Source: an uncultured Clostridia bacterium (lineage in GTDB: Bacteria > Bacillota > Clostridia > Oscillospirales > CAG-272). Taken from it: a stretch of DNA of 8,650 bases. Of this stretch, positions 1-7,291 are shown piece by piece (positions within the stretch are counted from its first letter, which is position 1; every line of letters starts with the position of its first letter). The position numbers were made by a program, and so were the translations under genes. The DNA is taken from positions 1-8,650 of the forward strand of contig CAJGCM010000093.1 of the NCBI GenBank assembly GCA_904501765.1, given 5' to 3'. Below the pieces are notes generated by a model, which made no database searches, was not told the origin of the DNA, and saw nothing but the letters and a program-made list of their open reading frames with translations.

Positions 1-2279
1 AGCGCTGCGCTCTGCATCTCGGAAATTTTTGAGTTTGCGCTCTCAAGCTCACGGCGAGCCTCCTTAAGCTCCTCACGAAGTGCGGAAGCCTTTGTGGCAA
101 TGGTGTGAACGTTCTGCACCTTAAGCTCTCTTGCTGTGTCGAGTATAAGCTCGTCACGCTCTGCAAGAAGCGAGAGAACACCAAGGCCTGTCGTTCCCTC
201 TATTCTTCTGACACCGGCTGCAACGCCTGTCTCGGATATAATCTTGAAAAGACCGATGTTTCCTGTGGAGCTTACGTGCGTACCGCCGCAAAGCTCGGTG
301 GAGGAGGTGCCTATCTTAACGGCTCTTACACGGTCTCCGTACTTTTCACCGAACAGAGCCATAGCGCCCATTTTCTTTGCGGTAGCTATATCCGTTACGG
401 TGGTGGAGCAGTCCTCTGCGGCGAGAATGTGATAGTTAACTATATTCTCGACTTTAGCAATCTCCTCACGGGTCATAGCCGCAAGGTGAGTGAAGTCGAA
501 GCGAACTCTATGCTCGTCAACCATAGAGCCCGCCTGCTCAACGTGAGTGCCAAGCACTGCACGGAGCGCCGCCTGAAGAAGGTGGCAGGCAGAGTGGTTT
601 CTGCGTATAGCGTCACGTCTGTCAGAGTCTATTTCGAGGGTAAGAGTGTCACCGACGGAAACTGCTCCGCTGTCAATTCTTACCTCGTGAAGGTATATGC
701 CGTTTGTTTTTTTGGTGTCAAGAACGGTGATTTTTGCGCCGGCGGAATAAATTACACCGCTGTCGCCAACCTGACCGCCGCCTTCACCGTAGAATACGGT
801 CTTATCGAATACGAGGGTACATTCACCCTCACCGATAAGGGATACGGATTCGTCCTCGGCGATAATGGAGAGAAGCTTTGCCTCGCACTTGCTTTCCTCG
901 TAACCGAGGAATGTGGTTTCGGGAAGGTTTTCAAGAAGCACCGAGGATGCGCCCTGCCAGCCCGAAATATTCCCTCTTGCGGCTCTTGCGCGCCTTTTCT
1001 GCTCTTCCATAAGAGAAGTGAATTCTTCCTCGTTTATGGAAAGGGAGCTTTCTTCCGCAATTTCTCTCGTTAAGTCAATGGGGAAGCCGAAGGTATCGTA
1101 AAGCTTGAATGCGTCCGCACCGCTGATAACCGTCTTGCCATCTTTTTTGCAGTCCTCAACGATTCCCGAGAGAATTGAAAGACCGGCGTCTATGGTTGTG
1201 TTGAATCTGTCCTCTTCAAGGGAAATGACCTTAAGTATATAGTCCTGCTTATCCACAAGCTCAGGGTAAGCTGTATCGTTTTGAGAAATAACCACGCGGC
1301 AAAGCTCTGTCAAGAACTTTCTGTTGATACCGAGAAGCTTACCGTGGCGGCAGGCACGGCGAAGAATTCTTCGAAGAACGTAGCCTCTGCCCTCGTTGGA
1401 GGGGATAACGCCATCGCAAATCATAAAGGTAGAGCTTCTTATATGGTCGGTGATAACGCGGATAGAAACGTCATCGTCACGGTCATCACCGTACTTTTTG
1501 CCGGCAATCTCGCACACCGTGTCAAGAATGCGTCTTACTGTGTCAACCTCGAAGAGGTTATCGACGCCCTGCATAACGCAGGCGAGTCTCTCAAGTCCCA
1601 TACCTGTATCGATGTTCTTCTGAGCCAACTCAGTATAGTTACCGTTGCCGTCGTTGTTGAACTGGGAGAATACGTTGTTCCAGATTTCCATAAATCTGTC
1701 ACAGTCGCAGCCGGGCTTACAGTCGGGGGAGCCGCAGCCGTACTTTATTCCTCTGTCGAAATAAATTTCCGAGCAGGGGCCGCAGGGACCCGAGCCGTGC
1801 TCCCAGAAGTTGTCAGCCTTGCCGAGCTTAACTATATGCTCCTCGGGAACGCCTATTTTATCACGCCAGATAGCGTAAGCCTCATCGTCATTCTCATATA
1901 CAGAGGGCCAAAGAAGCTCTGTGGGTATCTCAAGCGTCTTGGTAAGGAATTCCCAAGCCCACGGAATGGCCTCATTCTTGAAATAATCTCCAAAGGAGAA
2001 ATTGCCGAGCATCTCAAAGTAGGTGCCGTGGCGAGCGGTGTGTCCGACTCTTTCGAGGTCGGGTGTTCTTATACATTTCTGACAGGTACAAACTCTGTTT
2101 CTCGGGGGAAGCTCTTCACCTGTGAAATACTTTTTCATAGGCGCCATTCCGGAGTTTATAAGAAGCAGAGATTTATCGTTATTTGGCACAAGAGAAAAGC
2201 TGGGGAGGCGAAGATGCCCCTTGCTCTCGAAGAAGGAGAGATATTTTTCTCTCAAATCGTTAAGGGATGTCCATTTCAT
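1..2279 (-). CDS. alaS: Alanyl-tRNA synthetase (C-terminus cut off by window edge)
   Basis: Cytoplasmic class II aminoacyl-tRNA synthetase that charges tRNA-Ala with alanine and hydrolyses mischarged Ser/Gly-tRNA-Ala. My own translation of the minus strand gives 759 uninterrupted codons from ATG at 2279. The N-terminus begins MKWTSLNDLREKYLSFF. Class II motif 2 is at residues 80-101 (ARHGTYFEMLGNFSFGDYF) and motif 3 at 224-231 (DTGMGLER). A Cys-rich stretch GCGSPDCKPGCDCDRF precedes EIWN, as in many Firmicutes AlaRS. The editing domain has FYGEGGGQVGDSG at 496-508 and a zinc site from H562, H566 (HSACH) and C664, H668 (CGGTH). The charged helical start of the C-Ala domain runs from about residue 715 to the edge. 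Usual length is about 875-880, so roughly 120 residues are missing because of the window, not a mutation. A GAGGAG ribosome binding site (2288-2293) lies 8 nt before the ATG. The gene has its own promoter about 80 nt upstream. Editing and synthetic residues all look intact; identity is certain. Confidence 0.98.
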   Translation of the reverse strand, partial: MKWTSLNDLREKYLSFFESKGHLRLPSFSLVPNNDKSLLLINSGMAPMKKYFTGEELPPRNRVCTCQKCIRTPDLERVGHTARHGTYFEMLGNFSFGDYFKNEAIPWAWEFLTKTLEIPTELLWPSVYENDDEAYAIWRDKIGVPEEHIVKLGKADNFWEHGSGPCGPCSEIYFDRGIKYGCGSPDCKPGCDCDRFMEIWNNVFSQFNNDGNGNYTELAQKNIDTGMGLERLACVMQGVDNLFEVDTVRRILDTVCEIAGKKYGDDRDDDVSIRVITDHIRSSTFMICDGVIPSNEGRGYVLRRILRRACRHGKLLGINRKFLTELCRVVISQNDTAYPELVDKQDYILKVISLEEDRFNTTIDAGLSILSGIVEDCKKDGKTVISGADAFKLYDTFGFPIDLTREIAEESSLSINEEEFTSLMEEQKRRARAARGNISGWQGASSVLLENLPETTFLGYEESKCEAKLLSIIAEDESVSLIGEGECTLVFDKTVFYGEGGGQVGDSGVIYSAGAKITVLDTKKTNGIYLHEVRIDSGAVSVGDTLTLEIDSDRRDAIRRNHSACHLLQAALRAVLGTHVEQAGSMVDEHRVRFDFTHLAAMTREEIAKVENIVNYHILAAEDCSTTVTDIATAKKMGAMALFGEKYGDRVRAVKIGTSSTELCGGTHVSSTGNIGLFKIISETGVAAGVRRIEGTTGLGVLSLLAERDELILDTARELKVQNVHTIATKASALREELKEARRELESANSKISEMQSAA

Positions 2280-2305
2280 TGTTAATTCTCCTCGCAGACC
2301 GAAAA

Positions 2306-2332
2306 TTAGATGCCGGCCATTTTTACGACCAT
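2306..2332 (-). other. Possible 8-codon upstream ORF in the alaS leader
   Basis: In the predicted alaS leader an ATG at 2332 opens a short frame, M-V-V-K-M-A-G-I-stop. An AAGGA (2342-2346) lies 9 nt upstream, an acceptable ribosome-binding spacing. The stop lies 26 nt before the alaS start. It has only one Ala codon, so classical alanine-codon attenuation is not well supported. Such a short frame can arise by chance, and coding is not demonstrated. Confidence 0.2.
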
Positions 2333-2364
2333 ACCCGTCGGTCCTTAAAATATTTTGCCCGTTT

Positions 2365-2393
2365 ATTTTAGCACGAAAGACGAACAAAGTCAA
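2365..2393 (-). promoter_or_regulatory. Promoter of alaS
   Basis: On the minus strand, TTGACT (-35, 2388-2393) is separated by exactly 17 bp from TAAAAT (-10, 2365-2370). TGC directly precedes the -10 box, giving an extended -10 (TGnTAAAAT). Transcription would start near 2358, leaving an untranslated leader of about 80 nt. The match to the housekeeping sigma-A consensus is strong, so alaS is probably transcribed independently of addA. Confidence 0.65.
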
Positions 2394-2477
2394 TACTTAT
2401 ATACTGTGTGTTTATAGGTAAAGGGGGTAAAATTTGTGTTTTTTCTGTATAAATTGGCGTTTTTTCGAGTGGTGAGT

Positions 2478-2502
2478 AAAACAGCCACACACAAAGCTGC
2501 TT
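2478..2502 (-). terminator. Weak candidate terminator after addA
   Basis: Twelve bases past the addA stop, the minus strand can form a 7-bp stem, AAGCAGC against GCTGTTT, with one G-U pair and a 10-nt loop rich in GT. The 3' arm runs into only TTTT. The stem is short and the U-tract poor, so this is at best an inefficient terminator. Read-through into the alaS region is possible. Confidence 0.25.
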
Positions 2503-2513
2503 GTCCCACAAAA

Positions 2514-5500
2514 TTAAATTTCTATCTCGTAGCCTAAGTGTAAGGAATATACACCGGTTTTTTTCGGATATTTGCCGAACATAGAGAACACCGCTTCCTT
2601 GTAATAAGAGAGCTGAAGAGAGTGCGCTCTTCGTAGCCTCTCCTCGCCCTCGGAGGGGTTTTCAATTTCATGGGCAGACAGTCTGTCGGTTTTATAATCC
2701 ACAAGGTGCATATTGCCCTCGGAGTCTTCAATCAGGCAGTCAATAACACCCTGAACGAGAATTTTGTCTTCTGCAAGAGCAGCCTTTGCCTCCTCGTTCT
2801 CGGTGAACCTGTCCGCAGGAAGTCTTACGTTAAAGCGAAGCTCTCGCCAAAGCCGTACAGCCCCTCTCATATCCGAGAACAGGGGTGAATTCCTGAAGGC
2901 TTCGATTTCGGGTAGTCTTACACGCGCCCCGTCCTTTTCCGAGAGGAATTCCAGCTCCACAAGTCTGCGAAGCTCCTCTCCGGCGCCCATGCTTGCAAGT
3001 CTGTCAAGGTCGCAGAACTGGAGGAACATATGGGTTGCGATTCCTCGCCTTGCGCTCTCGTCTGCGGCTCTGCCGCTGATAAAATCAGGTATAATTGGTC
3101 TTCCGCCGTCGGGCGCCTCCGTATCCGGAGCCGCCGTATCGAGCTTTACATCCTCTGCTCCCGTTCCGTCGAGCACGGCAGGGTAGAGGGCGGAAACCGA
3201 AAGCTTCTCCGGCAGGTACATCTGGTAGCGCCGTGGATAGACGAAGGAAAATCTTGATACAAGCTCTTCCTTTGCTAAGGTAAGCTCCTCTTCGGAGAGC
3301 GAAATTCCTTCATAGCTCTTATCCGAGGCGTCAGCCCCGCCATTCGCAAATTCGCCTTCTCCGTGGGCTTCCTCTTTGACCCTCTCGGCTGTGTCGTCCT
3401 CGGCACATCTTTCCGCTTTGTTTTCCTCTTCCCCCTCAATAATAACCCGACCCGTGTTAAGGGAGGTGAGTATTACTTCAAGCATAGAGCGCCTCTTTCT
3501 TGCAAAATAGGGGGAGCGAAGAAGTTTTTTATATTCCATTTTTTCAAGGAAAGCTTCGCAACTGTCGGACGTTGCCGTTCCGTAAACAAAAAGCCTCTCT
3601 CTGGCTCTTGTCAGGATAACATACAGAACTCTTAATTCCTCTTCAAATTCCTTTTTGAATTTGTAATTTTCGATTGCGTTAAATATTGGATTTTCAACGG
3701 AGGCAAGTCCGCTCGGGTCCTTAAGCAGCATTGAAATACCAAAGTCCGTATCAAGGGTGATACGGCTTCTGTTCGCCCGCTTAACTGCGCCCTCTGCGGA
3801 GGCGAATATGCAAACGGGAAATTCAAGCCCCTTGGATTTGTGGGCGGTTATTATCCTTACCCCACCATCCGTGTCGGATTCTGTACCGGGTGTGGTGAAT
3901 TTTCTTCCGCTGTCGATTACGGCGTTTATATAGCTTATAAAGCCGTAAAGCCCGTCCTCAGAAGTCTCCTCGTGTTTAGCCGCATAATTAAGGAGCAGAA
4001 TAAGGTTATCACGGCCCCTGCCCGATTCCAACGAAAGCATTCCCGTTTCTTTGTATATCAAGGACAGTAGCCTGTCAGCTCCCATGGATTCGGAAAGCTC
4101 TCTGTATTTTTTCAGCCGAGCCAAAAACGCCCGTCCTTTGGAGAAGGAGGGGTGATTTTCCACGTATTCTGTAAGCGCTGCGAAAAGGCAGTCCGCTCGG
4201 CTTTCAAGCCTTATGAGGGTAAGCTCGTCGGCAGTGAAACCAAAAATCGGCGAGCGCATAATTGCAGATAGGTAGACGTCCTTTCTCGGGTTGTCAATAG
4301 CGGTAAGCATAGACAAAGCGAGCAGTATTTCTTCATTGAGGAAGAAATCACCCTCCCCGGGGATTGAAGCCTTGATTCCACAGCTCCGGAGCGCCTCGGC
4401 GTATTGCTCTGCCTTGCCTTGATTTGAGCGGAGAATTATAGCAATGTCCGAGGGAGAGTAGGGCGAACCGCTGTTTGATTTGGCGGAATTGAGAATACTG
4501 TCGATTTTCTTGGCGACCGCAAGGGGCGCCGACGGGTTTTCTTCGCTATCTCCGTCCTCCACCTCGACCTCCCCCTTCCTTCGGCGTGAGCTTCCGGGCA
4601 GTATATGGACCTCGGGAATATCCCCGGAAGGGACGGCACCGTCGTATATTTTGGCAAACTTAAGCCTATCACTGTCGGTATAACTTATGGATTCTCTGAA
4701 GGTTGAAAATTCCTTGTCGAATATTCCGTTAACAAAGTCTATTATAGCCTCGTCGCATCTGAAGTTAGAGGACATAAACAGTGCGGCAGAGTCGGAGTCT
4801 TCGTCCTCACCGAGCTTCGGAAAGCTTTCCTTCATAGAAGCGAATATTTCGGGCCTTGCGGCTCTGAAGCCGTAAATGCTCTGCTTGATATCGCCAACCA
4901 TAAAGCGGTTGGTGGGCTTTGATATACAGTCGAAAATTTCCGCCTGTAGGCGGTTCACGTCCTGGTATTCGTCAATGTATATGCTGTCAAAGCATTCTCT
5001 TATTTGCGCTGCAACGTCAGACGCTCCACCGCTATTGTCGGTGAGTATCCGAAGGGCATATTTTTCAAGGTCTGCGTAATTGCATATGCCTCGCCTTTGC
5101 TTCTCAGCAGTATAAATGTCGTCGAATTTCTTAAGAAATCTATACACGGCACCCAGGCTTTCGTACAGATTTACGTAAAGCTCAAGAAAATCTTTTTCAC
5201 TGTAAGTGAAATATTTGGAGCTGAATTCCTCAAAGTCCGCCTTGAGGCATTTTCTTATCTCGCCAAGGTAAAGGTAGCTCTCGCCTCGCTCACCCTTTCC
5301 ACCCGGGAGGCGGCGGAACTCAGCGGAGCAGACGCTATCCTTAAGTGAGTCAAAGCCCTCGGCAAGAAGACAGGCGTCAATGATTTTTGCGTCCGCATCG
5401 AAAACCTCAAAGCCGCGACGCTCCATAGAGCTGCCTTCTTCAAAGTCGTATCTCATATTGTAAAGGGCGGAATATTCCATCAACGCTCCCTTTACTTCCT

Positions 5501-6173
5501 CGGTTATATATCTGCCGTATTTTGATGCGCTGACGGATTCGATTTTTTCGGGATTGAATTCCTGAATCATAGGATAGAGGTTGAGAATCCCTCCCGAGAG
5601 GCTCTCGAAGCTCTCGTATATAAGCTTAAATACCTCTTTAAGCTCTCTTTCCTCTCTCGTGGAGGTAAGACATTCGGCAACGTAGGCGAATTTTTCACCC
5701 GAGCAAACGTCGGTCAGCTCCCCCTCGTAGGCTGAATAAATCAGCCTGTCCATAATCTCCGAGGCGAGCAGCTGCACCTCCGCCTCCTCGGCTATTCTGA
5801 AATTAGGGGGCAGCCCCACCTGCTCCGGGTATAATTTTACTATATAATTGCAAAAGGAGTCTATGGTTTGTATTTTTGCGTCCTTTATTGCTAAAAGCTG
5901 TTCTTCAAGACGAGCATTCCCGGGGTTTTCAATGCAGGCGTTCTTTATCGCCTCTCCGATTCTCTGGCGCAATTCGCCCACGGCGGCATTGGTAAAGGTA
6001 ACGATAAGCATACGGCGAATATCGGCAGGATGCTCGTCGTCGAGTACGGTGCGTATTATTCTTTCGGTGAGGGTTGCGGTTTTTCCCGAGCCTGCGGCGG
6101 CAGATACGAGAAGAGTTTTACCCCTTGTATTGATTGCAGACCTTTGCTCCTCGGTCCAGCTTCTTTTAGCCAT
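2514..6173 (-). CDS. addA: ATP-dependent helicase/nuclease subunit A (AddA)
   Basis: Large subunit of the AddAB (RexAB) complex, which unwinds and resects double-strand DNA ends and, at Chi-like sites, produces 3' tails for RecA; the Firmicutes counterpart of RecBCD. The protein is 1219 residues, close to Bacillus AddA (about 1230). UvrD-like superfamily 1 motifs appear in order: Q motif W6-T7-x-x-Q10, Walker A AAAGSGKT at 25-32, motif Ia VTFTNAAVGEL at 58-68, Walker B DEYQD at 401-405, motif III GDIKQSIYGFR at 427-437, NFR at 470-472, HKSKGLEFP at 778-786 and LYVILTRARERL at 850-861. The C-terminal RecB-type nuclease shows RGIATHMFLQ (H1048), GVIDC (D1145), DYKTD (D1159, K1161) and QLSYY (1187-1191), so it looks active. 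Two acidic, low-complexity linkers (about 911-956 and 999-1030) separate helicase and nuclease. An AAAGGAGA site (6178-6185) sits 4 nt before the ATG. The gene follows truB by 45 bp. The partner gene addB, usually adjacent upstream, is not in the window. Confidence 0.97.
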   Translation of the reverse strand: MAKRSWTEEQRSAINTRGKTLLVSAAAGSGKTATLTERIIRTVLDDEHPADIRRMLIVTFTNAAVGELRQRIGEAIKNACIENPGNARLEEQLLAIKDAKIQTIDSFCNYIVKLYPEQVGLPPNFRIAEEAEVQLLASEIMDRLIYSAYEGELTDVCSGEKFAYVAECLTSTREERELKEVFKLIYESFESLSGGILNLYPMIQEFNPEKIESVSASKYGRYITEEVKGALMEYSALYNMRYDFEEGSSMERRGFEVFDADAKIIDACLLAEGFDSLKDSVCSAEFRRLPGGKGERGESYLYLGEIRKCLKADFEEFSSKYFTYSEKDFLELYVNLYESLGAVYRFLKKFDDIYTAEKQRRGICNYADLEKYALRILTDNSGGASDVAAQIRECFDSIYIDEYQDVNRLQAEIFDCISKPTNRFMVGDIKQSIYGFRAARPEIFASMKESFPKLGEDEDSDSAALFMSSNFRCDEAIIDFVNGIFDKEFSTFRESISYTDSDRLKFAKIYDGAVPSGDIPEVHILPGSSRRRKGEVEVEDGDSEENPSAPLAVAKKIDSILNSAKSNSGSPYSPSDIAIILRSNQGKAEQYAEALRSCGIKASIPGEGDFFLNEEILLALSMLTAIDNPRKDVYLSAIMRSPIFGFTADELTLIRLESRADCLFAALTEYVENHPSFSKGRAFLARLKKYRELSESMGADRLLSLIYKETGMLSLESGRGRDNLILLLNYAAKHEETSEDGLYGFISYINAVIDSGRKFTTPGTESDTDGGVRIITAHKSKGLEFPVCIFASAEGAVKRANRSRITLDTDFGISMLLKDPSGLASVENPIFNAIENYKFKKEFEEELRVLYVILTRARERLFVYGTATSDSCEAFLEKMEYKKLLRSPYFARKRRSMLEVILTSLNTGRVIIEGEEENKAERCAEDDTAERVKEEAHGEGEFANGGADASDKSYEGISLSEEELTLAKEELVSRFSFVYPRRYQMYLPEKLSVSALYPAVLDGTGAEDVKLDTAAPDTEAPDGGRPIIPDFISGRAADESARRGIATHMFLQFCDLDRLASMGAGEELRRLVELEFLSEKDGARVRLPEIEAFRNSPLFSDMRGAVRLWRELRFNVRLPADRFTENEEAKAALAEDKILVQGVIDCLIEDSEGNMHLVDYKTDRLSAHEIENPSEGEERLRRAHSLQLSYYKEAVFSMFGKYPKKTGVYSLHLGYEIEI

Positions 6174-6177
6174 ATTA

Positions 6178-6216
6178 TCTCCTTTCCGTCGTTTTTATCA
6201 GCGGAAATCCGTTCCG
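6178..6216 (-). promoter_or_regulatory. Two mutually exclusive small hairpins at the addA ribosome binding site
   Basis: The truB-addA gap, read on the minus strand, contains CGGAA (6216-6212), TTTCCG (6207-6202) and CGGAAA (6188-6183). The middle element can pair with either outer one. Pairing with the downstream copy covers the start of the addA ribosome binding site (AAAGGAGA, 6178-6185); pairing with the upstream copy frees it. The 6-bp stem and 13-nt loop are modest, so a regulatory role is an inference. Confidence 0.25.
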
Positions 6217-6218
6217 AC

Positions 6219-7109
6219 TTATAATCTGAATTGCTTTATGGGCTTTACGGCAAGTCCCGAATCGAAGGCTCTTACCTCTCCGAGGGCGAAGAAGCCGTCC
6301 TTGTCATAAAGACAAACACGGGTCCCCTCTCCGTAGGTAAGTCCTATTTTCTTAAGATATATTTCAACTCCCGAGAGGGCGAGTCTTGCAAAGAAATCCG
6401 ACAGAGTTATCCTCGGCAGCTCCTCAAAGACACGCTCTGTGGGGATAACCAAAGCCTTAAGCTCGGCGTCACTCATAGCTTCAAGCTCCTCTAAGGTGTG
6501 GCACTCCTCCAGGGTGAAAACCGAAGCCTTCGTTCTTTCAAGCGCCGCCATAACGCCGCCACAGCCTAATTTCTCCCCTATATCCGCAAGGAGAGTTCTT
6601 ATATAAGTCCCCTTGGAGCAGTGAACGGAGAGCTTATAGGTCACCTCGTCAATCCGAGTGGCGTAAATCGAGTGTATCGTTACCTCTCGTGGCGCCCTTT
6701 CGATAACCTCGCCAGCTCTTGCCATATCGCACAGCTTTCGTCCTCCAACCTTCAAGGCGGAGTACATAGGCGGCGTTTGCATATAGGGGCCGACGAAGCT
6801 CATAATAGCTTCAAGGACCTGCTTCTCGCTCGGTATTTCGTCACACTTCGTTAAAATGCTGCCGGTGGTATCCTCAGTGTCGGTGGTGATGCCGAGGAGT
6901 AGGGTGGCGTTATAATATTTATCGGAGGAAAGCATATATTCACTTGCCTTAACAGCTCTTCCTATAAGCACCGGCAAAACCCCCGTAGCCATAGGGTCAA
7001 GGGTACCTGTATGTCCCGCCTTCACACCTCCGAAAAGGCGGCTTACTCTTTTTACAACTCCTTGGGAGCTTATTCCCGCCCCTTTGTTTATCACGACTAT
7101 TCCAGACAA
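6219..7109 (-). CDS. truB: tRNA pseudouridine(55) synthase TruB
   Basis: Isomerises uridine 55 in the T-loop of nearly all elongator tRNAs to pseudouridine and acts as a tRNA-folding chaperone in the cytoplasm. The 296-residue product starts MSGIVVINKGAGISSQGVV. It carries the catalytic motif GHTGTLDPMATGVLP with Asp38 as the expected nucleophile, followed by KYYNATLLLG. Also visible are QTPPMYSALKVGGRKLCDMAR (from about residue 111) and CSKGTYIRTLLADIGEKLG, which are family signatures. Length is usual for Firmicutes TruB. I place the start at TTG (7109): an AGAGGTGG site (7114-7121) sits 4 nt upstream and no in-frame ATG is nearby. In most Firmicutes truB lies with rbfA, infB and ribF. Here the gene upstream is divergent and the one downstream is addA, so it has left that cluster. 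It has its own promoter. Confidence 0.97.
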   Translation of the reverse strand: MSGIVVINKGAGISSQGVVKRVSRLFGGVKAGHTGTLDPMATGVLPVLIGRAVKASEYMLSSDKYYNATLLLGITTDTEDTTGSILTKCDEIPSEKQVLEAIMSFVGPYMQTPPMYSALKVGGRKLCDMARAGEVIERAPREVTIHSIYATRIDEVTYKLSVHCSKGTYIRTLLADIGEKLGCGGVMAALERTKASVFTLEECHTLEELEAMSDAELKALVIPTERVFEELPRITLSDFFARLALSGVEIYLKKIGLTYGEGTRVCLYDKDGFFALGEVRAFDSGLAVKPIKQFRL

Positions 7110-7113
7110 AATG

Positions 7114-7121
7114 CCACCTCT
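7114..7121 (-). promoter_or_regulatory. Ribosome binding site fixing the TTG start of truB
   Basis: On the minus strand AGAGGTGG lies 4 nt before TTG at 7109. TruB homology begins directly at this codon (S-G-I-V-V-I-N-K), and no in-frame ATG or GTG fits. The start is therefore TTG, which would lower initiation relative to ATG. Confidence 0.75.
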
Positions 7122-7159
7122 TTTCAGAAGAATACATAAAAGTTATATGCGTTATGACT

Positions 7160-7188
7160 ATTCTAACATAAATGAGAACAAATTTCAA
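7160..7188 (-). promoter_or_regulatory. Promoter of truB-addA
   Basis: On the minus strand, TTGAAA (-35, 7183-7188) and TAGAAT (-10, 7160-7165) are separated by exactly 17 bp, and TGT precedes the -10 (extended -10). Predicted transcription start is near 7153, giving a leader of about 43 nt. No other good promoter was seen in the 45-bp truB-addA gap, so this one probably serves both genes. Confidence 0.65.
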
Positions 7189-7200
7189 GAAAAACTCTTG
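7186..7200. repeat. Inverted repeat joining the two divergent -35 boxes
   Basis: CAAGA (7186-7190), 5-bp spacer, TCTTG (7196-7200): perfect 5-bp arms. The outer CAA/TTG belong to the -35 boxes themselves; the AGA/TCT extension is extra. It lies exactly between the truB and ACT-gene promoters, where one bound protein could affect both. Part of the symmetry is expected from two facing -35 boxes, so an operator role is only a suggestion. Confidence 0.3.
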
Positions 7201-7226
7201 CCAAAAGGATAAATATGTAGTAAAAT
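7198..7226 (+). promoter_or_regulatory. Promoter of the UPF0237-UPF0210 operon
   Basis: TTGCCA (-35, 7198-7203), 17-bp spacer, TAAAAT (-10, 7221-7226). A perfect TATAAT follows at 7232-7237 but lacks a good -35 at 17 bp, so it may be a secondary start. Transcription would begin near 7233 (or 7244), giving a leader of about 73-84 nt before the ATG at 7317. Confidence 0.6.
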
Positions 7227-7233
7227 ATTACTA
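7218..7233. promoter_or_regulatory. Candidate operator over the -10 box
   Basis: TAGTAA (7218-7223), AATA spacer, TTACTA (7228-7233): perfect 6-bp arms. The repeat covers the TAAAAT -10 box and reaches the alternative TATAAT, where a repressor would block polymerase. No regulator gene is in the window. The sequence is AT-rich, so chance symmetry is possible. Confidence 0.35.
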
Positions 7234-7247
7234 TAATACGGAAGGCG

Positions 7248-7291
7248 GCGCCGACTGGTTAGCTTTGCGAAAGGTCAGGGTGCGCTTTTTT
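7248..7291 (+). terminator. Bulged hairpin plus U6 in the leader: candidate attenuator
   Basis: Between the promoter and the ACT gene, GCGCC (7248-7252) pairs with GGTGC (7279-7283). After a two-base GA bulge, CTGGT (7255-7259) pairs with GTCAG (7274-7278). After a TAG bulge, CTTT (7263-7266) pairs with AAAG (7270-7273) around a GCG loop. That makes 14 pairs, three of them G-U, with the 3' arm unbroken. The hairpin is followed by GC and TTTTTT (7286-7291), as in an intrinsic terminator, 25 nt before the start codon. No plus-strand gene ends upstream, so it must act on the transcript of the ACT operon itself, which points to attenuation or a small ligand-sensing leader. I recognise no known riboswitch class. 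Confidence 0.45.

Noticed and set aside
105..1073. Long plus-strand open frame of 322 codons
   Set aside because: It lies entirely opposite alaS, which is unmistakable by motifs; the product resembles no protein family.
1281..2285. Long plus-strand open frame of 334 codons
   Set aside because: Antisense to the catalytic half of alaS; no ribosome binding site or recognisable domains.
2280..2513. T-box riboswitch upstream of alaS
   Set aside because: No AGGGTGGNACCGCG-type sequence on the minus strand, and the predicted leader is far too short.
2514..6173. UvrD/PcrA helicase as alternative identity for addA
   Set aside because: The length of 1219 and the C-terminal RecB-type nuclease motifs (GVIDC, DYKTD, QLSYY) are specific to AddA.
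5848..6309. Plus-strand frame crossing the truB-addA junction
   Set aside because: Overlaps conserved N-terminal AddA motifs and the truB C-terminus on the other strand; no features of a real gene.
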